Shown: piece by piece, positions 1 through 8,647 of the stretch
How positions within the stretch are numbered: the stretch's first letter is position 1
Layout: each line of letters begins with the position of its first letter
DNA from: Bradyrhizobium sp. LHD-71
GTDB lineage: Bacteria > Pseudomonadota > Alphaproteobacteria > Rhizobiales > Xanthobacteraceae
NCBI RefSeq assembly: GCF_031157255.1
Contig: NZ_JAVIFX010000032.1
Location: 27,411 to 91,410, forward strand
Reading direction: 5' to 3'
DNA: 64,000 nucleotides
The notes under the pieces: model-generated
Database searches by the model: none
Seen by the model: only the letters and a program-made list of their open reading frames with translations
Told to the model about the DNA's origin: nothing
Position numbers and translations under genes: made by a program

Positions 1-357
1 ATCGTGGACGACGACGAAGGCGTTCGCACCTCGCTCACGAGCCTGGTGCGTTCGCTCGGCTATGAGGCGCATGCCTATGAATCCGGGGTCGATTTCCTGC
101 GGCAACCGCCGGGAAACGATCCGGAATGCATGATCGCCGACGTCCAGATGCCGGCCATGACCGGTGACGAGTTGCAGGCGCAGCTGGTTGCCTCTGGCCG
201 CCGTTTCCCGATCATCTTCATGACGGCGTTTCCCAGCGAGACCGTCCGCCAGCGCGTGATGGCGGCAGGCGCGCATTGCTATCTCGGCAAGCCCTCGAGC
301 GGCGACGAGATCATCCGCTGCCTCGAAGAAGCGCTGGCGGGTGACGCAACGCATTAG
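1..357 (+). CDS. Response regulator, single receiver domain (5' end outside window)
   Basis: The frame is open from the first base and ends at TAG 355-357. It encodes a CheY-like receiver domain: the acidic cluster IVDDDEG at the start, the phospho-acceptor in IADVQMP, the conserved Thr in FMTAF and the Lys in LGKPSS. This pattern resembles the receiver of FixJ-type regulators. Nothing follows the receiver, so no LuxR-type DNA-binding domain is present and the protein is a stand-alone receiver of about 120 residues. The first codons lie left of the window. Its partner kinase is not visible here; the PAS kinase at 16.9 kb is too far away to be assigned. Confidence 0.85.
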   Translation: MVDDDEGVRTSLTSLVRSLGYEAHAYESGVDFLRQPPGNDPECMIADVQMPAMTGDELQAQLVASGRRFPIIFMTAFPSETVRQRVMAAGAHCYLGKPSSGDEIIRCLEEALAGDATH

Positions 358-471
358 TCGCCGTGTCATGAGCGCGCCGGCCAGATGCCCAACGTGCATT
401 CCGGCAATCAGATTGATGGCCCGGAAATACCGGCCATAGCGCAAGCTTCATAATCGCGCGACGTCACGACA

Positions 472-816
472 TTGGCGGTACCACCTTCGCCGCCGAAGGG
501 ATGCTGCGCAATGCAAGTGAACTCCGGCAGTGCCGTCGCCGAGATGCGACCATCGGTCTTCGCCGGCTTTCCGGCGAGTTCCTGGGCTTTCGCGCTGCGG
601 CTCTGGCTGGCAATGCCCATTGAGCTCTATGTGAGCTTTTGGCTTGAGCTCGAATCGCCATCCTCGGCGGCGCTGACCGTCGCGGTGCTGGCGCTGCCCA
701 CGCGCGGCCAAGGCATGGAAAAGGCCGGCTACCGGCTGGTCGCGACAGCTATCGGCGTGGCGGCATCGATTGCGATCGCTGGCGTGTTCTCGCAGACCGG
801 CGGTCTGCTGCTGGCG
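472..816 (+). pseudogene. FUSC-family exporter, N-terminal remnant
   Basis: About 90 codons (from near 535) read as the N-terminal membrane part of a FUSC/aromatic-acid exporter (AaeB-like): FAGFPASSWAFALR, then hydrophobic segments ending GVFSQTGGLLLA. FUSC proteins are usually over 600 residues, so roughly 80% of the gene is missing. Right after the last recognisable residues the homology jumps, in a different frame, to a HlyD-type adaptor. The simplest reading is one internal deletion that removed the rest of FUSC, the intergenic region and the start of the adaptor gene. The true start is uncertain (ATG 472 or ATG 511). Confidence 0.7.
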
Positions 817-818
817 TC

Positions 819-1769
819 GCACCGCAGATCTCGGGCAAGATCGTGGAGCTGCGGGTGGCCGACAACCAGTTCGTCCACAAGGGCGACGTCCTCTACGTCA
901 TCGATCCCTTCGACTTCGACGTCGCCGTCCGCATCGACAAGGCGCTAGTCGACCAGCGGGCGGCGGATCTGGAGGTGAAGCAGGCCGAGTTCGACCGTCG
1001 CCAGCACCTGTCGGACCTAGCCACAACGCCGGAGGAGCAGCAGATCTTTGCCGGCAATGCAGCGCAGGCGAAAGCTGCGTTCGAGGCTGCGGCGCATCAG
1101 CTCGCACAGGCGGAGCTGAACCTGAAGCGGACCAATGTGGTCAGCCCAGTCGACGGCTACGTCACCAACCTGCTGCTGCGCGTGGGTGACTATGCGACAA
1201 CAGGTGTGAGCAATATCTCCGTCATCGATTCCAACAGCTTCTGGATCGACGGCTATTTTGAAGAGACCAAGATGGCGTGCGTCTGCGTCGGCGATCGCGC
1301 GGAGGCGCAGCTCATCGGCTATTCCAGGCCTATCATCGGACACGTGAAGACCGTGACGCGCGGCGTGAGCGTGTCGAACGCCGCGGCCGGCACGCAAGGC
1401 CTGCCCAATGTCGACCCGATTTACACCTGGGTGCGGCTTGCACAGCGTGTTCCCGTTCGCCTCGCCATCGACACGGTGCCGGTGGACGTGCCGCTCGTCT
1501 CCGGCATGACCGCCACGGTGACGATCCGGCAACCCAGCGCGGATGATCGGCAAAGCTGGACCCGACGCTTCGGTGCTGCGCTGGTGAATCCGATCTTCGA
1601 CGTGCTCGGCGCTGGCGAGCCACCGCGCCGGGATTGCCTCCAATCTGCGCCCCAACAACCTGCCCAGGTCAGCGCACTTCCCTATGCCCGGGTGCCCCCG
1701 ATCCCGTCGGCGGCAATGCTCGCGCCGGGTCTCACGCCCGGCATCGATGCTTCGCCTCGGCTGCCCTGA
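819..1769 (+). pseudogene. HlyD/EmrA-type membrane fusion protein lacking its N-terminus
   Basis: From 819 the third frame reads VAPQISGKIVEL, then NQFVHKGDVLYVIDP, which is the barrel-sandwich (biotinyl-lipoyl-like) start of an AaeA/EmrA-type adaptor. The alpha-hairpin, the second half of the lipoyl domain (VVSPVDGYVTNL) and the beta-barrel (SFWIDGYFEETK) follow. The signal anchor and start codon are missing. The upstream sequence in this frame is instead FUSC DNA read out of frame. The first alternative start is GTG 843, which would give a protein with no membrane anchor. It was probably once the partner of the FUSC protein; as it stands it is unlikely to work. Confidence 0.7.
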
Positions 1770-2018
1770 ATAAAGACGCCGCACAACAATCCTAAATCGA
1801 AGCCGCACGCGTGACGAGAGATTGGATTCCACGCAAGCCATTGATTTACTTGCGTAAACATCCGCCTTGCGATCTCCGGCCGCAGCCGCTGCATTCGCAA
1901 AATCTAACACGATTTAAGCAACTCTAACGAGCCTTGTGACGTCTTCAGACCTATCGTTCGACATGGACGAATGACAGCTGCAGTCGCGGCGGCAGTTGTA
2001 TCAAGGACGGGACGAGCG

Positions 2019-3032
2019 ATGTTCACCGAAATGCAAGCGGCGGGCGCCCGGTTGACGTATCAACCCAGCCCGCACGAACCGGATCTTCCTCGGGACCCCC
2101 GCGCATTTCCCCACGAGCGACGATGGCGCCAGCCCGAGCGACGAACTGGCAATGGGCGCGAGGACATTATGATCTCGCGTTGGACCTCCACGCAGACGAC
2201 GATGTGGCGGGAGGAAGCGACGACGCCTGCCGACCGCTACTTCTTCGCCATCGCCCTGAAGACGACTCGCCTCAAGCTGACCAGAGGCGCCCTAACCCTA
2301 TTCGACGGCATCATGCCTGCCGGCACGCTCTATGTCGGCGCGCCGTCGAAGCTGCTTAGCGCACAGTTCCATGCGCCATGCGATTTCCTGCACTTCCACG
2401 TTCCGGCCAAATGTCTGCCGTCGCTGGGAACGGGAAAGCGATCGGTCAGGTCCGACGAGCTGAACGACCTCATTCTGCTGCGCGACCCGTTCGCCGACCA
2501 GCTCGCAAAGGCGCTGACCGAGCGTGACCATCTGGTCGATCCGGACTTCGCGCGCTGCATCGCTCAAACCCTGGCAATGCATCTGGCCCGGCGCGAAGTC
2601 CCACGCACGAAGGTCAACGCTCTGCCGAAATGGCGTCTGCGCCGCATCGAGGACTATGTCAGGACGCATTTCGACCACTGCATCAGCCTATCGGACCTTG
2701 CCGGCGTCGCGGGGTTATCGCGGATGCATTTTGCGGCGCAGTTCCGGGCCGCAACCGGATATCGGCCGCGCGAATACCTGCTGCATCAGCGCATCGAGCA
2801 GGCGAAAACCCTGCTGCTGAACTCCGAGACGTCCCTGGCCGAGGTGGCGTTGGCGGTCGGCTTCTGCACGCAGGCGCATTTCTCCACCGTCTTCAAGCGG
2901 ATTACGGGGAATACCCCGGCTCGCTGGCGATGCGCCAGCCGGAACGCGCTGGTCTCGCCGGCGCCGGCCGGCGACGATCCAGCTTCGGGACGCAAGGCCG
3001 TGTCTCACGTTCTTCCGGCTACGCTGTCGTGA
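2019..3032 (+). CDS. AraC-family transcriptional regulator
   Basis: The C-terminal ~100 residues form a double helix-turn-helix AraC domain: RIEDYVRTHFDHCISL, SRMHFAAQFRAATGYRP and the signature ending FCTQAHFSTVFKRITGNTPARWR. The N-terminal ~200 residues are a ligand-sensing region of unknown specificity. ATG 2019 is preferred because AAGGACGG lies 8 bp upstream; an in-frame ATG at 1971 also exists. Codons around 2100-2183 look atypical and another frame looks more protein-like there, so the N-terminus may contain a compensated frameshift. A strong terminator follows. The gene converges on the mdc operon, and its target is unknown. Confidence 0.85.
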   Translation: MFTEMQAAGARLTYQPSPHEPDLPRDPRAFPHERRWRQPERRTGNGREDIMISRWTSTQTTMWREEATTPADRYFFAIALKTTRLKLTRGALTLFDGIMPAGTLYVGAPSKLLSAQFHAPCDFLHFHVPAKCLPSLGTGKRSVRSDELNDLILLRDPFADQLAKALTERDHLVDPDFARCIAQTLAMHLARREVPRTKVNALPKWRLRRIEDYVRTHFDHCISLSDLAGVAGLSRMHFAAQFRAATGYRPREYLLHQRIEQAKTLLLNSETSLAEVALAVGFCTQAHFSTVFKRITGNTPARWRCASRNALVSPAPAGDDPASGRKAVSHVLPATLS

Positions 3033-3161
3033 ATCATGCGAAATGAGAAACAACCTTCTTACTTGAAATACTTCCTCCACCCGATCGGCGATGCTGCAGG
3101 TGTTAGTGACTAAGACCCCAAGTCACGGCTCGCGCCTTTCCTCCCAGGCCTACGAGCATTA

Positions 3162-3202
3162 GGGCCGTCCTCTTCCCCAAGGAGGACGGCCCCCTTTTTT
3201 TC
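3162..3202 (+). terminator. Rho-independent terminator after the AraC gene
   Basis: A perfect 10-bp stem (GGGCCGTCCT at 3162-3171 with AGGACGGCCC at 3183-3192) with a short loop is followed by CC and a run of eight T. The orientation matches the plus-strand AraC gene. On the minus strand no T-run follows the stem, so it would not clearly stop the mdc transcript. Confidence 0.85.
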
Positions 3203-3250
3203 GGCGGCTCGCGCGCGACGTTCGAGACCTGAAGGAATTGACGGAATGGT

Positions 3251-4189
3251 CTAGTCGCCGAGATGACGCGAAAGCCAAGTGCGCACACCCTCAAGACTCC
3301 TGAAATCATCCAGCGAATGTGCCGGCAGATCGGGCCGGATGCCCCTGACCATCGCGCTCAGCGCATGTCCCGGCCCAAGCTCCAGGAACGCCGTGGCGCC
3401 CGCCTCCAGACAGGCCTGCAGGCAGCTCTCCCATTGCACGGTTTGCGAGATCTGCGCGGCGAGCTTGTCGAGACCGGTTTCCGCGGAAGCGATGGGCGCG
3501 CCGTCGATGCCGCTCAGGACACGCGCACCGCCGGCCGGCGGGAACTCCACACATGCTGATCGCAGGATGTCGCGAAATTCGGCCGATGCCGCAGCGAGCC
3601 GTTGCGTGTGGGAGGCGACCTCGACAGGCAGATCGACGATTCTTGGCCCATGCATCGCCCTTGCAGCCACGGCGATCCCGTTCAACGCCTCGCGGCTGCC
3701 GCCGATCACGAAGGCATCGCCCGGATTGACGATGGCGATCGCCGCACCGTAGCGCTCGCAAAGCCGGTCGACGTCGCCGCGCGAGAGTCCGCGCACAAAG
3801 ACCAGTCCGTCGCCGGCGCGCGTGGCCGCATCCATGGCTTCTGCCCGGCGCGCCACGATGTTGAGCGTATCCGGTGGTTCAAACAGACCGCCGACGCCCC
3901 AGGCCGCGACCTCGCCGACACTATAGCCTGCGACGATGGCGCCGTTCGGAATGGAAGCTGCGAGCGCTGCCGACGCGGCCAGCGCCTGCAAGGTGCATAG
4001 GATCTGGCCGGCGCGGTTGCGATGCAGAGCTTCATCGGTTTCGCTGCGCACGAACGCGCGCGGATCGCTGGCGCCCAGCAATGTCGCCGCGTGCGGAAAC
4101 AGGTGCGCAGCCTCCGGCACATCGCCGGTCAGAGCGAACATGTCGCGGTGCTGCCTGCCTTGTCCCGCACACAGGATCGCCAGCGTCAT
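3251..4189 (-). CDS. mdcH: Malonyl-CoA:ACP transacylase of malonate decarboxylase (MdcH)
   Basis: This 312-residue acyltransferase starts LAILCAGQG, the FabD-like beginning GQGxQ, and carries the nucleophile elbow GYSVGEV with the catalytic Ser. A conserved ASHT (active-site His) follows and ELGPGHAL lies near the C-terminus. In malonate decarboxylase systems MdcH charges the acetyl-ACP subunit with malonate from malonyl-CoA to start the cycle. It is the last gene of the mdc operon, 9 bp downstream of the frameshifted transporter gene. The context, rather than the fold alone, separates it from the FabD of fatty-acid synthesis. Confidence 0.9.
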   Translation of the reverse strand: MTLAILCAGQGRQHRDMFALTGDVPEAAHLFPHAATLLGASDPRAFVRSETDEALHRNRAGQILCTLQALAASAALAASIPNGAIVAGYSVGEVAAWGVGGLFEPPDTLNIVARRAEAMDAATRAGDGLVFVRGLSRGDVDRLCERYGAAIAIVNPGDAFVIGGSREALNGIAVAARAMHGPRIVDLPVEVASHTQRLAAASAEFRDILRSACVEFPPAGGARVLSGIDGAPIASAETGLDKLAAQISQTVQWESCLQACLEAGATAFLELGPGHALSAMVRGIRPDLPAHSLDDFRSLEGVRTWLSRHLGD

Positions 4190-4198
4190 GGTTGCGGC

Positions 4199-5147
4199 CT
4201 AGCTAGGAAAGAGCATGGCAATCGCGATCGCCAGCGTGATCGCACTCACGCCAGTGCTCGCGATGACCACGGAGCCCACCGTCGCGGAATCCAACCGATA
4301 GTTGACGGCAAACAGGATGCCGAAAAAGCCGGAGGGTACCGCGGCAAGCAGAATGGCCGTCCTCGCGGTATCGGGCGAGATCGGGACGACATGAGTGACT
4401 GCAATGGCAGCGAGCGGCCGAACGATGTCCGCAGTCACCGTTGCGGCTGCGACCTTCAAGTTCAGCTGGAACCGGTGCGCCGACAGAATCGCGCCGGTCA
4501 GGAACAGGGCGACGCCCGCGGCCGAGCTGCCGATCAGCGCGAGGCACGCATGGGCGAGCGCATCAAGGCTGACATTCGATAGCGAGAACATGATGCCGAG
4601 CGCGGGGCGCGAGCACCACGGGCTTTGTGATTGCGCGGCCGATGGCGGTCAGGATCTGCCGTAACGCCATGTTTTCGCCGCGCGCCTTGGCGGTGTCCAT
4701 TTCCGCGATGATCAGGGTCACCGGGCTGATCAGGATCGAACCGGTCGCCAATGCGACGGCGACTGGAACGACTCCGGCCGGTCCGACGATGGAGGTCAGG
4801 ATCGGAAGACCGACGCCAGCAAGATTCGGGAAGCCGATCGTCAATGCCTGGATCGACGCATCGGGCCGCGAGACCTTGGCCAGGCCGCGCGCGGCAAGAT
4901 ACCAGGCGACATAAAGCAGCGCCATCGTCACGGCCAGGACGATGAAGAGCGGAATCTGCTCGATCATTTCCTTGCGCGGCGCAGATGCGGTCGCCGCGAA
5001 CAGCGATGCCGGCACGGCAAAATCCATCACCAGCGCATTGAGCGCATCGACGTGGAGATTGTCGACGATATGAAGCCTGCCGGCGGCATATCCCAGCAGC
5101 AGGACGAAGAACACCGGCACCAGCGCCATCAGGATTGCATTGGACAT
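4199..5147 (-). pseudogene. mdcF: AEC-family malonate transporter (MdcF), frameshifted
   Basis: The start (ATG 5147) overlaps the mdcB stop as ATGA. The first frame gives about 180 residues of an auxin-efflux-carrier (AEC) permease: LVPVFFVLLLGYAAGR, several membrane helices and FPNLAGVGLPIL. It then runs out of frame after AITKPVVLAP. The rest continues in the next frame (ALGIMFSLSNVSLDAL to the stop at 4199). Removing one C from the CCCC run (plus-strand GGGG 4604-4607) restores one protein of about 315 residues, the usual AEC length. AEC carriers encoded in mdc operons import malonate. Whether this is a true mutation or a read error cannot be told from the sequence. Confidence 0.85.
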
Positions 5148-6028
5148 CAGCGCTCCGCTCCCTCTTCGGCACCGACGAAGAGCGACATGGCGAGCAGGTC
5201 TGCCGATCCACCGGGGCTGAGACGGCGGGCCACGAAACTGTCATGGATCGATCGCGCGCGTTCACGCCATCCCGCCGCACGCACGCCGCCGGCCTCGATG
5301 AACTGGCGCGCCGCGCGGTGTGCGAAGCGAAGCCCGTCGAGCCCGCCCCGATGCAACAGGTTTGTGTCTTCGACGGACGCGATCAGCGCAAAGCAGGCCT
5401 CGACCCGGGCAGCTTCCGCGTCCCCTGGCACGGCTGACATAGCCCTCCGCAAGGCGGGCAAGCCGATCCGGTAGATGCTGGGAAATCCACTCGCCGCCTC
5501 GAGACTGGCGCCGCCCGCATGGAAACGGCGCCGTACGGCGCGGCCGTGGCTGTGCAGCAGCAGCGGACCATCGATGATACCGGCGCCCCAGCGGCGAGCC
5601 ACGACGTCGCCGAGCGGCAGGACCGGATCGGCCAACCCGCCGGCCCGCGCACCGGCCGCCGCACACAACAGGCCGAGCCCGAAGATCGCGCCGCGATGCG
5701 TGTTGACGCCGTCTGTCGCTGCAAACATCGCCCGCTCGGCGTCGAGACCGATGATCCGCAACCGTCCCATGCCGCAACCGCGCGCGCCCGCCTCGGCAAG
5801 GGATTGCAGATAGGGCTTGATCGCCTCGGCGCTCCGTCGAAACGTACCCGCATCCATGTCGTCGTGACTGCCTTTGTCGACATGACTCACCAGCCCCGGC
5901 TTCGGCCAGGTTTCCAGCTCCATGACGAGACAATCGGCAGCGAGATCGCCGATGGCCGAGACATCGGGCGCAGGTCGCGCCCGGCGTGGAGCCAGCGGTT
6001 CAGCGCCACGCAAGGCTGCGGTGATCAT
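5147..6028 (-). CDS. mdcB: Triphosphoribosyl-dephospho-CoA synthase (MdcB)
   Basis: This 293-residue protein of the CitG/MdcB family makes 2'-(5''-triphosphoribosyl)-3'-dephospho-CoA from ATP and dephospho-CoA, the precursor of the MdcC prosthetic group. Family marks are ETWPKPGLVS with the following HDDM, GVNTHRGAIFGLGLL in the middle and SVEDTNLLHRGG near the C-terminus. The N-terminal ~25 residues are basic and poorly conserved. It overlaps mdcG by 4 bp upstream and mdcF by 3 bp downstream, so translation is probably coupled. Confidence 0.93.
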   Translation of the reverse strand: MITAALRGAEPLAPRRARPAPDVSAIGDLAADCLVMELETWPKPGLVSHVDKGSHDDMDAGTFRRSAEAIKPYLQSLAEAGARGCGMGRLRIIGLDAERAMFAATDGVNTHRGAIFGLGLLCAAAGARAGGLADPVLPLGDVVARRWGAGIIDGPLLLHSHGRAVRRRFHAGGASLEAASGFPSIYRIGLPALRRAMSAVPGDAEAARVEACFALIASVEDTNLLHRGGLDGLRFAHRAARQFIEAGGVRAAGWRERARSIHDSFVARRLSPGGSADLLAMSLFVGAEEGAER

Positions 6029-6705
6029 GATCCCGTCGCTCCCGAGATGAACTGGTCCCTGTTCAGAAGGGCCACGCCGTCGAGGCTCTTGACCAGAAGC
6101 TCGCTCGCACCTGCATAGAATTCGCGCCAGTTCACCGCCGCGCCATCGGCGCGCATCAGCTCGCCATCGAGCCGCATCGGGGCTTCGATCTCGATCGCCG
6201 CCAGATCGGCGACAAGGCGATCCAGGTCGGTTTCGGGTCGCGTCTCGAACAGGAGGTCGAGATCCGAGCTCGCGGTGACGTAGTCAAGCCCGGTCATCGC
6301 CTGCCATGCGAGGCTGCCGAACGCGCGCGCGGGCGTCGAATGCCGAAGCGCGAGCTCCTCGAGCCGATCGAGCGTGGGCCGCCAGCACGGCGGCGCGGAC
6401 GCATGCGCCTTCCTCAGCGACGGGGGTCTCGCAACCGCGATGATGTCATCGCGCCCGGCGAGAAAGGAGAGCCGCTTCTTGCCGGCGGACGGGGGCAGCG
6501 GCAAGCCCAGCGCGAGACCGGTTGCCTCGGATGGCAGCGCACGCCGCCTGATTGTCGGCCATCCCAGTTCTGCCCAGTAAAGGACGAGGGGATCGCACGC
6601 GAGTTCGCCATGCGGTTCGAGCATCGCGCGCCAACCTTTCGGGCTGACGAAGACGAGGTCGTGACGACCGGCCGGACGCTCAGCGGATTTGCAGGGCGAG
6701 ATCAC
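6025..6705 (-). CDS. mdcG: Phosphoribosyl-dephospho-CoA transferase, malonate decarboxylase holo-ACP synthase (MdcG)
   Basis: MdcG attaches the prosthetic group made by MdcB to the serine of MdcC. The protein shows GRHDLVFV near its start, KKRLSFLAGRDDI in the middle, and the nucleotidyltransferase-like acidic motif SSDLDLLFE with a later VNWREFYAG. The start is uncertain. ATG 6777 would overlap mdcE by 98 bp and add about 24 basic residues. GTG 6705 is chosen because it sits just ahead of the conserved region and overlaps mdcE by only 26 bp. Confidence 0.87.
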   Translation of the reverse strand: MISPCKSAERPAGRHDLVFVSPKGWRAMLEPHGELACDPLVLYWAELGWPTIRRRALPSEATGLALGLPLPPSAGKKRLSFLAGRDDIIAVARPPSLRKAHASAPPCWRPTLDRLEELALRHSTPARAFGSLAWQAMTGLDYVTASSDLDLLFETRPETDLDRLVADLAAIEIEAPMRLDGELMRADGAAVNWREFYAGASELLVKSLDGVALLNRDQFISGATGS

Positions 6706-7402
6706 GAACACGCTCCACAATATCGGCCGCCTTCGGCCGGCCACCCCGCGCCTTGCCGAGCGCATCGCGTCGATCATTCACCGCCGGCATATCAGCGAGC
6801 AGCGCCTCTAATTGATCGACGAGTGGAGCGGCATCGCTCCAGATCATGTGGATGGCGCCCATCTGCTCGAGATTGGACAGACCAGGGGCGAAGACCGGCG
6901 TCGATTCCGCCTTCTCCTCCAAGGCTTCCATCGACAATTTGGTCACTTTCGCCATCGATGGCAGGTCCATCACCGCGGGGCTGGCGCCGGGCAGTCCGAC
7001 CAGCACGCGGGTGGCAAGGCCCGTTGCAAGCAGGGCCCCTGCGGCCGAGTGGCCGTAGAGAATGCCGATGGTCGGGCGTCCGTGCATGTCGGCATGGATC
7101 AGCACCTTCGCCAGATGCGCCAGGAATTCGTTGAGCCCGAGCAGTTCGTCGCGCTTGCTCATACGCTGACTGTCGCTGTCGACCAGCACCAGGATCGGTC
7201 CCGTGTCCCGATCGATCGACTCCAGGACATGCCGGGACAGCCTGAGCGCCTCGTCGACGCCAAGCGCGGTCCGATCTGTAACGCCGATGACGAGCATTCT
7301 GCCGCCGGCGCGCAGTTTTGCCGAACCGGCGATGACCCCGCCATCTTTCCTGATCTGATGGCCGTCGGGAAACAGCGAAGCGATAATCTCATCGAGCGTC
7401 AC
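6680..7402 (-). CDS. mdcE: Malonate decarboxylase gamma subunit (MdcE)
   Basis: MdcE and MdcD together form the malonyl-S-ACP decarboxylase, a relative of the carboxyltransferases of the crotonase superfamily. Marks seen are TLDEIIASLFPDGH at the start, GDRT-like GVTDRTALGVDEAL, DSDSQRMSKRDE and GHSAAGALLATGLA. The GTG at 7402 is chosen as start: GGGAGGG lies just upstream and the start overlaps the mdcD stop by 14 bp. The frame stays open upstream to 7546, but that part is mdcD read out of frame. The product has 240 residues. Confidence 0.92.
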   Translation of the reverse strand: MTLDEIIASLFPDGHQIRKDGGVIAGSAKLRAGGRMLVIGVTDRTALGVDEALRLSRHVLESIDRDTGPILVLVDSDSQRMSKRDELLGLNEFLAHLAKVLIHADMHGRPTIGILYGHSAAGALLATGLATRVLVGLPGASPAVMDLPSMAKVTKLSMEALEEKAESTPVFAPGLSNLEQMGAIHMIWSDAAPLVDQLEALLADMPAVNDRRDALGKARGGRPKAADIVERVRDLALQIR

Positions 7403-8324
7403 GGCTGGCCCTCCCGATCCTGTTGGCAAGCGCAATGAACTGATCGGCCGGCAATTCCGGCACCGCCTCTGCATGCGCAATGCCTTCGGCGGTCCAGATG
7501 TCGATGGCGTCCTCGCAAGCACCGAAGCGGCGCAACCGGTCCGCAAGCCGCACCTGCTCTGCTTTCAGCCGATCGAGATCGAAGGCCCCGATCGAGCCGA
7601 TTAGTTCGAGCGCGGCCTCGCGAAAATCCTGCACCGTGTCGTCGGCAAAGACATCGGCCGCGCCGAGCAGCCGCCGATGCTTGCCGCCCATGGTGCGCCA
7701 GACCAGCGCCCGGTCGCGCGAGTCGAACTCCTCGACGCCGCGATTGGTCTCGATCACCTCGGGGCCCGAGACCGCGATGCGCCCGGGCTCCGACACGGCG
7801 AGCGCGGAGCAGCAGCCGGCGATCAGGCCGCCGCCGCCATAGCAGCCGGAGCGCCCGCCGATCAGGCCGATGATTTTCACGCCGGCGTTTCGTGCCTCCA
7901 TCACCGCGCGCATGATCTCGGCGATGGCGAGCTCGCCGGCATTGGCCTCCTGCAAGCGGACGCCGCCGGTGTCGAACAGGATGAGGACCGGGATCGTGCC
8001 GATCTCGCGCGCCGCGCGCAGCAGCCCAGTCAGCTTGGCGCCGTGCACTTCGCCGAAGGCGCCGCCCATGAAGCGTCCTTCCTGCGCGGCGACGAACACC
8101 GGCGCGCCATCCAGGCGGCCGTGGCCGATGACGATGCCGTCGTCGAACTGCTCGGGCAGATCGAATATCTTCAGATGCGGACTGATCTCGCGCTGCTCCG
8201 GCCCGATGAACTCGACGAGGCTGCCGGCATCGAGCAGCAGCTCCAGCCGTGTGCGCGCCGACGCCTCATTGAAGCTGGTGCTGCGGGCCCGTTCGGCCGG
8301 CGCAATGTCCTTCGTGGCAATCAT
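7389..8324 (-). CDS. mdcD: Malonate decarboxylase beta subunit (MdcD)
   Basis: This 311-residue protein has the acetyl-CoA-carboxylase-beta-like carboxyltransferase fold. It shows ASARTRLELLLDAGSLVEF, VFVAAQEGRFMGGAFGEVHG, LFDTGGVRLQEAN and the glycine-rich GRSGCYGGGGLIAG. With MdcE it decarboxylates malonyl-S-ACP to acetyl-S-ACP, without biotin in this branch (no biotin-related or membrane subunits are present). ATG 8324 overlaps the mdcC stop as ATGA. The open frame extends to 8510 only because it shadows mdcC. Confidence 0.94.
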   Translation of the reverse strand: MIATKDIAPAERARSTSFNEASARTRLELLLDAGSLVEFIGPEQREISPHLKIFDLPEQFDDGIVIGHGRLDGAPVFVAAQEGRFMGGAFGEVHGAKLTGLLRAAREIGTIPVLILFDTGGVRLQEANAGELAIAEIMRAVMEARNAGVKIIGLIGGRSGCYGGGGLIAGCCSALAVSEPGRIAVSGPEVIETNRGVEEFDSRDRALVWRTMGGKHRRLLGAADVFADDTVQDFREAALELIGSIGAFDLDRLKAEQVRLADRLRRFGACEDAIDIWTAEGIAHAEAVPELPADQFIALANRIGRASRDAR

Positions 8325-8638
8325 TGGCCGTTCTCCGCGATCAGTCGCACCGCCTGCGCCAACCGAAGCGAGACCGTGTCGGGACGCGCGCCGCCGTCGT
8401 TGATCGAGAACTTCAGTCCGCCAGGCGAAAAGCGCTCGACGAAGTCGTCGACAACGGCGGTCCAGACGTCGCCGAAGCCAACTGCCGCGGTCCTGACCAC
8501 GACGGAGCATTGCGCATCCGGCAACACGCGCTCGACCAGCACTTCCAGATTGCCCGAGGCGACTACGCCGACAAGGGCGCTCTGCCTAGTGCCATCCGCA
8601 CGGGCGCGAACCTGGTGTTGAAAGCTGAGATCTTCCAT
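8321..8638 (-). CDS. mdcC: Malonate decarboxylase acyl-carrier protein, delta subunit (MdcC)
   Basis: This 105-residue acyl-carrier protein is specific to malonate decarboxylase and unrelated in detail to AcpP. Its VGVVASGNLEVLVE segment contains Ser28, which by comparison with the family is the site for the 2'-(5''-phosphoribosyl)-3'-dephospho-CoA arm. Gene start and stop are tightly coupled to mdcA (9 bp gap) and mdcD (ATGA overlap). Confidence 0.93.
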   Translation of the reverse strand: MEDLSFQHQVRARADGTRQSALVGVVASGNLEVLVERVLPDAQCSVVVRTAAVGFGDVWTAVVDDFVERFSPGGLKFSINDGGARPDTVSLRLAQAVRLIAENGQ

Positions 8639-8647
8639 GATCCGTCC

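Noticed and set aside
1017..1910. Minus-strand ORF of 297 residues
   Set aside because: It is the antisense shadow of the HlyD remnant with arginine-rich, repetitive composition; the plus strand has clear domain homology.
8321..8510. N-terminal extension of MdcD up to 8510
   Set aside because: The extra residues are mdcC read in another frame. ATG 8324 overlaps the mdcC stop as ATGA and matches family length.
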